Source: GWB1-37-8 sp964646925 (GTDB lineage Bacteria > Patescibacteriota > Microgenomatia > Levybacterales > UBA12049). Taken from it: DNA of 9,131 nt. The stretch's first letter is position 1, and every line of letters begins with the position of its first letter. A model generated the notes under the pieces. The model ran no database searches, had not been told where the DNA came from, and saw nothing but the letters and a program-made list of their open reading frames with translations. The position numbers and the translations under genes were made by a program. Shown one piece after another: positions 1-4,990 of this stretch. The stretch is taken from contig CAZYIC010000038.1 of NCBI GenBank assembly GCA_964646925.1, positions 1 to 9,131 on the forward strand, written 5' to 3'.

Positions 1-2
1 TA

Positions 3-80
3 TATGCAGAACTCTATTCACATTTCAATAGCTTTAAAGACAAAATGGATCAATATTTAGAGAGATGTAATAATTTCTAA
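3..80 (+). CDS. C-terminal tail of an unidentified gene, cut by the window edge
   Basis: Reading from base 3, this frame is open for 25 codons and ends in TAA at 78-80. It encodes a tail of roughly YAELYSHFNSFKDKMDQYLE followed by RCNNF. The composition (Asp, Lys, Glu, Tyr, Phe, amphipathic spacing) looks like a genuine helical protein end. The other two plus frames close at about 31 and 60 with less protein-like peptides. The stop lies 47 bases before the hicB start, on the same strand. No family can be named from 25 residues, and chance openness of a frame this short cannot be excluded. Confidence 0.4.
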   Translation, partial: YAELYSHFNSFKDKMDQYLERCNNF

Positions 81-92
81 CCTCCCCACCGA

Positions 93-121
93 TTGTTATA
101 AGTTTATTTATGGTGTATACT
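93..121 (+). promoter_or_regulatory. Promoter of hicBA, predicted leaderless
   Basis: TTGTTA (93-98), a 17-base spacer and TATACT (116-121) make a near-consensus sigma-70 type promoter. Transcription would start about 6-7 bases after the -10 box, at or next to the ATG at 128. That supports 128 over the in-frame ATG at 110, which lies between the two promoter boxes and would not be in this transcript. No Shine-Dalgarno sequence precedes either ATG. Confidence 0.6.
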
Positions 122-127
122 ATTTCT

Positions 128-403
128 ATGGAAAAGAACGTATTAAATTATCGTATCATTATCGAAAAAGAGAAATACGAAGATGGGTCTACCGTTTATG
201 TTGCCTATTGTCCATCACTTGGTATTTCAGACTACGGTGACACTGTAGAAGAAGTTTTGACAAGCATCAAAGAAGGTGTTCAATTAGCTGTTGAGTCACT
301 GGCAAAAGAGGGAAAAGATGTTCCCGTTGATCATGTTGAAGAACAGCTTGTTACATCGACAAAAATCAATATTCCCTCAGGCACAAAGATCTCTTTCGCA
401 TAA
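128..403 (+). CDS. hicB: HicB-family antitoxin
   Basis: This 91-residue protein has the compact HicB fold signature: an N-terminal strand (YRIIIEKEKYEDGSTVYVAY), the CPSLGISDYGDTVEEVL segment matching the family's 'P-L-G--S-GDT-EEA' core, then the helix IKEGVQLAVESLAKEGKDVP. In the family this partly degenerate RNase-H-like domain binds and neutralises HicA, and the complex often represses its own promoter. No separate HTH or ribbon-helix-helix domain is evident in the short C-terminal tail, so DNA binding is uncertain. The start is placed at 128 from the promoter geometry; an ATG at 110 would add six residues. The stop codon directly abuts the hicA ATG, so the two are surely co-transcribed. 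The antitoxin comes first, the reverse of the E. coli hicAB order. Confidence 0.85.
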   Translation: MEKNVLNYRIIIEKEKYEDGSTVYVAYCPSLGISDYGDTVEEVLTSIKEGVQLAVESLAKEGKDVPVDHVEEQLVTSTKINIPSGTKISFA

Positions 404-628
404 ATGAGTAAGCTACCTCGAAATGTTAAAGGCAAACAACTTATCACAGTTTTAGAAAAATTAGGATTTAATGTTACAGGTAAAAGGGGCAGCCATTTCC
501 GCCTTTCTCATTCCGATGGAAGATGGACGCAAGTTGCAGTACATCCAAAACCAATTCCTCAAGGCACACTGAGGGCAATTCTTCGCCAAACAGAAATCGC
601 AGTAGGGGAACTGGCGAAATTACTTTAG
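404..628 (+). CDS. hicA: HicA-family mRNA interferase toxin
   Basis: This 74-residue protein has the usual HicA length and a dsRBD-like fold. It opens with LPRNVKGKQLITVLEKLGF, then the family hallmark GSHFRL, whose His31 is the expected catalytic residue, and ends with VAVHPKPIPQGTLRAILRQ, the conserved 'P-G-L--IL-Q' segment. HicA toxins cleave mRNA and tmRNA when free of HicB. The ATG follows the hicB stop with no gap, so translation is probably coupled by re-initiation. All key motifs are intact, so the toxin looks functional. Its TAG stop overlaps the stop of the minus-strand acylphosphatase gene by 4 bases, leaving no room for a terminator between them. Confidence 0.88.
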   Translation: MSKLPRNVKGKQLITVLEKLGFNVTGKRGSHFRLSHSDGRWTQVAVHPKPIPQGTLRAILRQTEIAVGELAKLL

Positions 629-894
629 GAGAGGATGTCGAAGGAATTAAAAACTTCTGATTTTTCGTCCCACTCCACCACAACATCTTTAACTTCCGAT
701 AAAAAGGGGCCTTTTTCGCAGATTTTAATAATTTTTTCGATTCTCTCTTCTGAACCGCAAAAAAGCGCCTCTACCCTATTGTCCGGCAAATTCTTGACCC
801 ATCCGGTTATGCCAATTTTAATAGCTTGTCTTTTAACAAATTGTCTAAATCCAACTCCTTGGACAAAGCCTAAAATAAAAACACGCGCCACCAT
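625..894 (-). CDS. acyP: Acylphosphatase
   Basis: This 89-residue protein matches the acylphosphatase family across its full normal length. The phosphate-binding loop reads GFVQGVGFRQF with catalytic Arg17, and GWVKNLPDNRVEA supplies the catalytic Asn35. The helix from about 49 to 60 (SEERIEKIIKIC) and the following KGP turn are typical. The enzyme is cytosolic and hydrolyses acyl phosphates such as acetyl- or carbamoyl-phosphate. It is the last gene of the minus-strand pth cluster, starting 8 bases after the stop of the membrane-protein gene, and is probably co-transcribed with it. No Shine-Dalgarno is visible. A Met-Val-Ala-Arg start leaves no plausible alternative. Confidence 0.93.
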   Translation of the reverse strand: MVARVFILGFVQGVGFRQFVKRQAIKIGITGWVKNLPDNRVEALFCGSEERIEKIIKICEKGPFLSEVKDVVVEWDEKSEVFNSFDILS

Positions 895-902
895 ATTTAT
901 CT

Positions 903-1424
903 TTACAATTTAGCTCCAACTTGGGCCAGAAGCCAGTATCTCAGAAAGCGGCCGGCAAGCATAATTGCAAAAAATTTAAGCGGCGGGTAATTTACAGCTC
1001 CTGCCAAAATACCAATAGCGTCAAAAAGGGGATTCGGAATAATTGCAATTATAAAAATAATTAGCACTCCATGCCGATGGAAATATTTTTTCAGAAACCT
1101 TATTATTTTATGACTATTTAGCTTTTTCTTCGTTAATTGTCTGCCTGAATGGCCGAATGCAAATCCAAGCATATCTCCCAAACAAGCGCCCAAAGAAGCA
1201 ATAACTGCAACAACAATTGGCGGGTACAAATTTCCCCCTGCAATAATGGTTAAAAATGCAGGGCCTGAAACAAAAAAGCCGGCGCTTGAAACAAAATTCA
1301 CTAAAAAAAGACCCAAAAGACCCAGGGATTCTGCCTGCTTGAAGTAATCTCTAAAATAAAAAAAGGCAACGGACAAAAGAATCGATGCAAGAAATACCGA
1401 ACCCGCATAGATTTTATTCTTCAT
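903..1424 (-). CDS. VTT/DedA-like (SNARE-associated, YqaA-type) membrane protein
   Basis: This 173-residue, very hydrophobic protein has predicted membrane segments at about 5-24, 34-60, 67-92, 119-145 and 150-170. The centre (AGGNLYPPIVVAVIASLGAC, then GDMLGFAFGHSGR) and the late segment IIPNPLFDAIGILAGAVNYP fit the VTT/SNARE-associated family, with the characteristic re-entrant region and glycine-rich helices. VTT proteins are proposed lipid transporters or scramblases of the cytoplasmic membrane; the substrate here cannot be read from sequence. The gene lies 13 bases after the 88-residue gene and 8 before acyP, in one cluster. The length is short for DedA but normal for the YqaA-like branch. 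Confidence 0.8.
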   Translation of the reverse strand: MKNKIYAGSVFLASILLSVAFFYFRDYFKQAESLGLLGLFLVNFVSSAGFFVSGPAFLTIIAGGNLYPPIVVAVIASLGACLGDMLGFAFGHSGRQLTKKKLNSHKIIRFLKKYFHRHGVLIIFIIAIIPNPLFDAIGILAGAVNYPPLKFFAIMLAGRFLRYWLLAQVGAKL

Positions 1425-1437
1425 AATTAATAATTAA

Positions 1438-1704
1438 TCATTTATCCTTAACCGCTGATTTCATCTGCTTCAGCTTCCACATAAAAAGAGCGCCTTTGTT
1501 TTTGGCGTTGCTGTCAGAAACAAAAGAAAGAGCTTTTTCTAGAATTGCTCTATGAATTGTTTTTGCCAGCTTTATATAAAGTCCTCTATGCTTATAATCA
1601 TCGAGTTCTTCAGATAAGTATACGCCGAAAGATTGAAATTCACGGGAAATATACTTATCTTCCACTGGTTTGAAGTTTTTGAGAATTGTACCAATCTTCT
1701 GCAT
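1438..1704 (-). CDS. Conserved-looking small protein of unknown function
   Basis: This 88-residue protein (MQKIGTILKNFKPVEDKYIS at its start) has no domain I can name. It is basic and predicted mostly helical, with a central YLSEELDDYKHRGLYIKLAK stretch and a C-terminal GALFMWKLKQMKSAVKDK. There is no signal peptide or membrane segment. It looks genuine: it is framed by co-oriented genes (24 bases after pth, 13 before the VTT gene), has protein-like composition, and a perfect TATAAT box ends 6 bases before its ATG. That box implies its own leaderless transcript in addition to read-through from pth. I have an impression of similar small proteins in other CPR genomes but cannot verify it here. 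Confidence 0.65.
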   Translation of the reverse strand: MQKIGTILKNFKPVEDKYISREFQSFGVYLSEELDDYKHRGLYIKLAKTIHRAILEKALSFVSDSNAKNKGALFMWKLKQMKSAVKDK

Positions 1705-1710
1705 GCAATA

Positions 1711-1716
1711 ATTATA
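1711..1716 (-). promoter_or_regulatory. Perfect -10 box before the 88-residue gene
   Basis: On the minus strand TATAAT is followed by six bases and then the ATG at 1704, the same spacing as at hicB. No good -35 hexamer lies 16-18 bases upstream, within the end of pth. If used, it would give a leaderless internal transcript. Confidence 0.4.
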
Positions 1717-1728
1717 TCTTATTTGAGG

Positions 1729-2352
1729 TTATTTAGTGTTAAATCTGTTCATGGCAGCTTCCAAACCATCCTCTAAAGAATACTCAATTGCCCCAACTCC
1801 CCTTTTAATAAGATCTTTTAATTTCCCTTTTTCCTGTCCGGTAAAATCTCCCAACACATAATCCTCCACATTTTTTATTTTCGGGCTTCCATTTTCCATC
1901 TTCCATTTTCCGCTCCGGAGTCCGATTCCTAAACGAAATCTCCAAAACTTATCTGTTTTAATATTTTCAATAACAGATTCTGCCCCATGATGTCCGGCAG
2001 AAGCTCCCCCAAATCTTATCTTAAGGCTTCCCAATGGCAAATCAATATCATCATGCACAACCCAGATATCTTCCGGTTTTATCTTGAAAAAGTCAACGAT
2101 AAGCTTTACCGCTATACCCGAATTGTTCATAAAAGTTTTTGGCTTTACCAAAATTACCTTCTCCAAACTTCCGTGTTTTGGCTGCCATTCTATTTGAGCA
2201 ATATCACTTTTGAATTTTTTTTCATTGTTCCAAACAGTATTTTTAACCTGTTCAAAATTTTTTAAAAAATGTTCAACCACCATAAATCCTAAGTTATGGC
2301 GGGTTTTCTCATACTTTTCTCCAAAATTTCCGAGCCCCACAATTAATTTCAT
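1729..2352 (-). CDS. pth: Peptidyl-tRNA hydrolase
   Basis: This 207-residue enzyme releases peptides from peptidyl-tRNA that has dropped off ribosomes, and is essential in most bacteria. Family motifs are in order: VGLGNFGEKYEKTRHNLGF with Asn9 and catalytic His19; KPKTFMNNSG with Asn76; VVHDDIDLPLG with Asp101; then AGHHGAESV and FWRFRLGIGL. At the position of E. coli Asn114 (GGHNG) this protein has His122 (AGHHG), and the usual Pro of the GNPG motif is Phe. Residues about 147-160 (GKWKMENGSPK) are coded by a heptanucleotide repeat and form an unusual loop before VEDYVLGDF. It leads the minus-strand cluster and is transcribed from the divergent promoter at 2372-2400. Confidence 0.95.
   Translation of the reverse strand: MKLIVGLGNFGEKYEKTRHNLGFMVVEHFLKNFEQVKNTVWNNEKKFKSDIAQIEWQPKHGSLEKVILVKPKTFMNNSGIAVKLIVDFFKIKPEDIWVVHDDIDLPLGSLKIRFGGASAGHHGAESVIENIKTDKFWRFRLGIGLRSGKWKMENGSPKIKNVEDYVLGDFTGQEKGKLKDLIKRGVGAIEYSLEDGLEAAMNRFNTK
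1886..1910 (-). repeat. Heptanucleotide array inside pth
   Basis: On the plus strand the units are CTTCCAT, TTTCCAT, CTTCCAT and a partial TTTC. It is in frame in pth and codes for a KWKMENG-type peptide in the loop between the core and the YVLGDF segment. The same 25 bases recur at 3639-3663 inside the PHP gene with two differences, which marks it as a dispersed element. Confidence 0.6.
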
Positions 2353-2371
2353 ACAAAACGACTCAAAATCT

Positions 2372-2400
2372 AATATAAAGGATTCTGTCTGCTATTGCAA
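2372..2400 (-). promoter_or_regulatory. Promoter of pth cluster
   Basis: Reading the minus strand, TTGCAA (2400-2395), a 17-base spacer and TATATT (2377-2372) precede the pth ATG at 2352, giving a leader of roughly 12-14 bases without a Shine-Dalgarno sequence. The -35 hexamer is self-complementary and coincides with that of the divergent promoter. Confidence 0.5.
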
Positions 2401-2423
2401 ACGAAAGATTATTTTGATAATAT
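2395..2423 (+). promoter_or_regulatory. Promoter of the unknown gene at 2432
   Basis: TTGCAA (2395-2400), a 17-base spacer and TAATAT (2418-2423) lie just before the ATG at 2432, giving an expected leader of only a few bases. The -35 hexamer is shared back-to-back with the pth promoter. Confidence 0.45.
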
Positions 2424-2431
2424 CACCTTTT

Positions 2432-2917
2432 ATGGCAGAGAGGAAAACATTTGAGAGTTCAAGATCATTGACACAGGCGGAAATTAACGGCGGGTGTCCG
2501 ATATTAGCCAAAACATGCAGGGAATTACTCGAACAATTTGGTAGGCCTCAGAGAATAGGTATAAAGTTAAAACTCAGCCATATAATCCATAATTCATTTA
2601 GCACAAATCCTACCCGATTACCAACAAACAATGAATCCCTTTTTATAAAAAGAGACGTTTTTATTAATGAAAGAATAGAACGGATACGGCTATGGAAAGT
2701 TAAAAACCAAATTCAAGTCATTCTGGGAGATGTAAACGGTGAAAGCTTGGTGCTAGGAGGGTCAACTGCTTGGATACAAACAGAGAGACAGCACTTTCGG
2801 GATATTAATGAAGCGGCCGCTCCACAGCCTACAACTAGAGTAGTCACTGAAACTGACCTCATTAAATACCAAAATGCGGTTGCATTAACAAGAAACAGCC
2901 TTATTCATGGCATTTAA
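2432..2917 (+). CDS. Unrecognised 161-residue protein
   Basis: I do not recognise a family. The product begins MAERKTFESSRSLTQAEING and has no membrane segment or signal peptide. Visible features are a Cys pair (GGCPILAKTC), a helical stretch CRELLEQFGRPQRIGIKLKL, a likely beta-rich centre (RIRLWKVKNQIQVILGDVNG, then ESLVLGG), and a C-terminal helix (TETDLIKYQNAVALTRNSLI). The open frame extends back to 2210, but that part is antisense to pth. The ATG at 2432 is chosen because a promoter with the right spacing precedes it and the protein-like composition starts there. It stands alone on the plus strand between two minus-strand clusters, so context gives no function. Confidence 0.65.
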   Translation: MAERKTFESSRSLTQAEINGGCPILAKTCRELLEQFGRPQRIGIKLKLSHIIHNSFSTNPTRLPTNNESLFIKRDVFINERIERIRLWKVKNQIQVILGDVNGESLVLGGSTAWIQTERQHFRDINEAAAPQPTTRVVTETDLIKYQNAVALTRNSLIHGI

Positions 2918-2960
2918 CTCCCAGTATCAAAATGTATATTATTATTTCTTAATATATCTT

Positions 2961-4418
2961 TTAGAATTCAATTCCCAATTGCTTTTTTTCTGACTCGGCA
3001 TTATTCCCCAACTGTTTTTCATCTTCACTCCATATTTTTACTTTCCCATACTCACCATCGTATCCCGGGTCAACTATAATATCTCCGCGTCTTACTTTTG
3101 TGACACCTTCTGCGATTTTCTCCCCAAATTTTGAGGTAATATCGGATATTGGAGTTTTTAAGAGGGTGTTAAGCTCTGATCCGAATTCGGTACACAGTTC
3201 ATCGAATTTCATCTTGACTTTTTCGCTCAATACGGTAGCGTTCATACTTTCCGCAATAATTTCATTCAGAGGAACCAGTTTTACAAACGGCGGATGTATT
3301 TTTTTTGAATCTTCCATCCACAAAACTCCACTTTCGTCCGTGTGGGAATCATAAGGCTTAAAATCCTCGCCATCCTGCGCCTGCCCGCCAGAGCTCTCGC
3401 CCAAAACGCTACGTGAATTTCTATTAGTGTGCTCAGGCGAGTGCAGGCGGGCTAACTGCTGTACTCTGTACATAACCCCCTCTGTTAAACGCCTATTGCA
3501 CACAGGGCACATATTTCCTGTCTTTTTAATCTGTTGTGGACTCTTGATTACCTTGCAATTTCTATGTCCTGTGTAGTGATATTTTCCCTCCTCTGGATAA
3601 AATTCAATCGTATAAGCAATTCGCGCCGAGTTTTCCAGCTTCCATTTTCTATCTTCCATCTTCATTTGAGACACAATAGCTTTACCAATATCTGTATAAG
3701 TTAAAGTGTCCAAAGTTTTATCAATTTCAAACACTGTTGTCTCTCTTCCCATTTTTGGCAAGGAATGGGCATCTGAGAAAGAAAGAATTACTCTATTATC
3801 CAACTCCGGAATCTGCCAATTCATCCAGGGATCAGAGGAAATTCCCGTTTCTATACCATAGATATAATTACTTAGATCTTCAAAGCTTTCTTTAATCGAA
3901 TCGAATCCTGATGCAGAACCATAAATTCCAAAATGCGGTGTCCATGCATGACAGGGAATAAGAATGATTTTTTTGTCTATGTTTAGTAATAATTCCAGAA
4001 GATTTTTGGAAGAAAGACCGATAATCGGCCGCCCATCTGAAGAAAGATTACATCCTCTGCCAAGAAGCGCTTTATTTATTTTTTCAGCAGTTTCAATACT
4101 TGGCGCAAAAACCAGATTATGAATTCGTCTTAATTTATCCTCTTGTTTATAAATACTCGCAATCTCCGTTGTTAATATAAATCTCACATCCTTAATTTTT
4201 AATTTTTCATTTTTAATTTTTAATTTGTAAACCCCTTCTCCCGCTTCTTCCAATTCTCCTTTTATGCTTCGAAGCCACAAAGGATGCGTCCAATCTCCTG
4301 TTGTCAGTAAATTTATTCCCTTTTTCGCTCCCCATCTGGCCATTTCCGGCAAAACCATCGCCTGCGAAACTGCGCGCGAATATTTACTATGTAAATGCAA
4401 ATCGGCAACGAACTCCAT
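2961..4418 (-). CDS. EndoQ-like PHP-domain endonuclease (TIGR00375-type)
   Basis: This 485-residue protein starts with a PHP metal-binding domain: DLHLHSKYS (Asp6, His8, His10), TTGDWTHPLW (Asp42, His45), TEI (Glu85), PCHAWTPHFG (His157, His162) and FSDAHSL (Asp216, His218). A zinc-finger-like part follows (YHYTGHRNCKV, MCPVCNRR; Cys288, Cys304, Cys307, fourth ligand unclear), then VPLNEIIAE. This is the layout of endonuclease Q, which nicks DNA 5' of deaminated bases and abasic sites; that activity is family knowledge, not shown here. Oddities are a roughly 35-40 residue insert (about 324-360) made by GC-rich repeat DNA, two heptanucleotide arrays coding KLKIKNEKLKIK and MKMEDRKWKLEN, and two QLG-containing peptides at the C-terminus. 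Its ATG overlaps the upstream stop as TAATG. Confidence 0.82.
   Translation of the reverse strand: MEFVADLHLHSKYSRAVSQAMVLPEMARWGAKKGINLLTTGDWTHPLWLRSIKGELEEAGEGVYKLKIKNEKLKIKDVRFILTTEIASIYKQEDKLRRIHNLVFAPSIETAEKINKALLGRGCNLSSDGRPIIGLSSKNLLELLLNIDKKIILIPCHAWTPHFGIYGSASGFDSIKESFEDLSNYIYGIETGISSDPWMNWQIPELDNRVILSFSDAHSLPKMGRETTVFEIDKTLDTLTYTDIGKAIVSQMKMEDRKWKLENSARIAYTIEFYPEEGKYHYTGHRNCKVIKSPQQIKKTGNMCPVCNRRLTEGVMYRVQQLARLHSPEHTNRNSRSVLGESSGGQAQDGEDFKPYDSHTDESGVLWMEDSKKIHPPFVKLVPLNEIIAESMNATVLSEKVKMKFDELCTEFGSELNTLLKTPISDITSKFGEKIAEGVTKVRRGDIIVDPGYDGEYGKVKIWSEDEKQLGNNAESEKKQLGIEF
3366..3455 (-). repeat. GC-rich inverted-repeat insert inside the PHP gene
   Basis: A stretch visibly richer in G+C than its surroundings is bounded by GCCCGCC (3383-3389) and its inverse GGCGGGC (3446-3452), with further partial arm matches (G and CTC at matching offsets). 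It is in frame and codes for the atypical peptide HSPEHTNRNSRSVLG followed by ESSGGQAQDG, between the conserved RVQQLA and HPPFVKLVPL segments. It resembles a REP-like dispersed element; the boundaries are approximate. Confidence 0.5.
3632..3666 (-). repeat. Heptanucleotide array inside the PHP gene (second type)
   Basis: On the plus strand the units are TTTCCAG, CTTCCAT, TTTCTAT, CTTCCAT and CTTCATT. It codes for the MKMEDRKWKLEN region, between the PHP domain and the zinc-finger part. It is a close copy of the array in pth. Confidence 0.55.
4192..4226 (-). repeat. Five-unit heptanucleotide array inside the PHP gene
   Basis: On the plus strand there are five exact 7-mers in symmetrical order: TTAATTT twice, TTCATTT once, TTAATTT twice. 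It codes in frame for KLKIKNEKLKIK near residues 65-76, in a loop between the early PHP motifs and the TEI motif. Confidence 0.65.
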
Positions 4419-4951
4419 TAGATTATTTTCTTCCTTTCCATTCTTTTCCTAAAGAGATTTTCCCGAAATCCACCCTCGTTGACAAATTTTTCTTCCAGCC
4501 ACCGCAACTTCTGATCTAGAAGTGCGTTAGTTTGATTAATAAGACATATAATGGCATTTGCAGCATCTTCGGGACTAGACATATAAATTTTATAATTATT
4601 ATAACCGCTATAATGATTATACACGAGGCCTCTCACGGCTCTGGCCTTCGTAGAATCTTTTTCCCAAAGTTTTAAACCGCGTTGGCGTAAAAAATCCTGA
4701 TAATCATTCAGCAACTCTTCCAGACTTCCCCTTGCAACTCCTAAAAGTTTTATTCTTCCTTCAAGACTTTTTTGTAAATACCCCTCAGGGATATTTTGTT
4801 TGCCTGAACGAGCAGCCTGTTCCATTTGGTCTTTAGTTCTAGATTTGTAGTCGATATAATTTTTAACAAACTCAACAGTAAAATCGTAAATTATCTCTGA
4901 TTGTTTGAAAAAAGGAAGATTTTTGTAACCTCCAGCAGTAGCTGTATCCAT
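4418..4951 (-). CDS. Four-helix-bundle 'suffix domain' protein (S23/Avd-like)
   Basis: This 177-residue protein has two parts. Residues about 9-90 (YKNLPFFKQSEIIYDFTVEF, QMEQAARSGKQNIPEGYLQ, LLGVARGSLEELLNDYQDF) match the four-helix-bundle family related to the S23 intervening-sequence and Avd proteins. Residues about 125-170 (SPEDAANAIICLINQTNALL, then QKLRWLEE and NEGGFRENLFRKR) match the 'suffix domain' (TIGR04258-type) found after such bundles. The role of the family is not established; helix bundles of this type often bind nucleic acid or other proteins. A Tyr-rich linker at 111-123 is coded by a 9-bp repeat that also lies directly before the start codon. The gene starts 39 bases after the ligase stop, and its TAA overlaps the PHP gene's ATG. 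Confidence 0.85.
   Translation of the reverse strand: MDTATAGGYKNLPFFKQSEIIYDFTVEFVKNYIDYKSRTKDQMEQAARSGKQNIPEGYLQKSLEGRIKLLGVARGSLEELLNDYQDFLRQRGLKLWEKDSTKARAVRGLVYNHYSGYNNYKIYMSSPEDAANAIICLINQTNALLDQKLRWLEEKFVNEGGFRENLFRKRMERKKII
4580..4621 (-). repeat. 9-bp tyrosine-codon minisatellite, internal copy
   Basis: On the minus strand there are four 9-mers, TATAATCAT, TATAGCGGT, TATAATAAT and TATAAAATT, followed by TATATG. They are in frame and code for YNHYSGYNNYKIY then Met. Pattern and ending match the copy at 4949-4990. Confidence 0.65.
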
Positions 4952-4990
4952 ATAACGATTATAATCGTTATAAATATTATAACAGTTATA
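4949..4990 (-). repeat. 9-bp tyrosine-codon minisatellite upstream of the helix-bundle gene
   Basis: On the minus strand there are four 9-mers, TATAACTGT, TATAATATT, TATAACGAT and TATAATCGT, then TATATG, whose ATG is the start codon of the helix-bundle gene. The array fills the whole gap after the ligase TAG and is in frame with both genes. Bases 4951-4972 form a perfect 22-bp palindrome. The TATAAT at 4958-4963 ends 6 bases before the ATG, so the array may also act as a -10 box; the best -35 candidate (CTGTTA, 16-base spacing) is weak. Confidence 0.65.

Noticed and set aside
110..127. Upstream in-frame ATG at 110 as the hicB start
   Set aside because: It lies between the -35 and -10 boxes of the best promoter, so it would not be in that transcript; the ATG at 128 fits the predicted transcription start.
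635..913. 92-codon plus-strand open frame
   Set aside because: It is the exact antisense of acylphosphatase, whose catalytic motifs are intact.
2210..2431. Upstream extension of the plus-strand gene at 2432
   Set aside because: It runs antisense through the start of pth and the promoter region, and its peptide (many Phe, Ser, Cys) looks like a shadow of pth.
2935..2956. TATATTA/TAATATA inverted repeat followed by TCTTTT between converging genes, as a terminator
   Set aside because: The stem is 7 A-T pairs only with an 8-base loop and a short T-run; too weak to support in such AT-rich DNA.
4192..4226. Heptanucleotide arrays as a CRISPR or transposon end
   Set aside because: Units are 7 bases without spacers, lie inside conserved genes in frame, and have no terminal inverted repeats or nearby cas or transposase genes.
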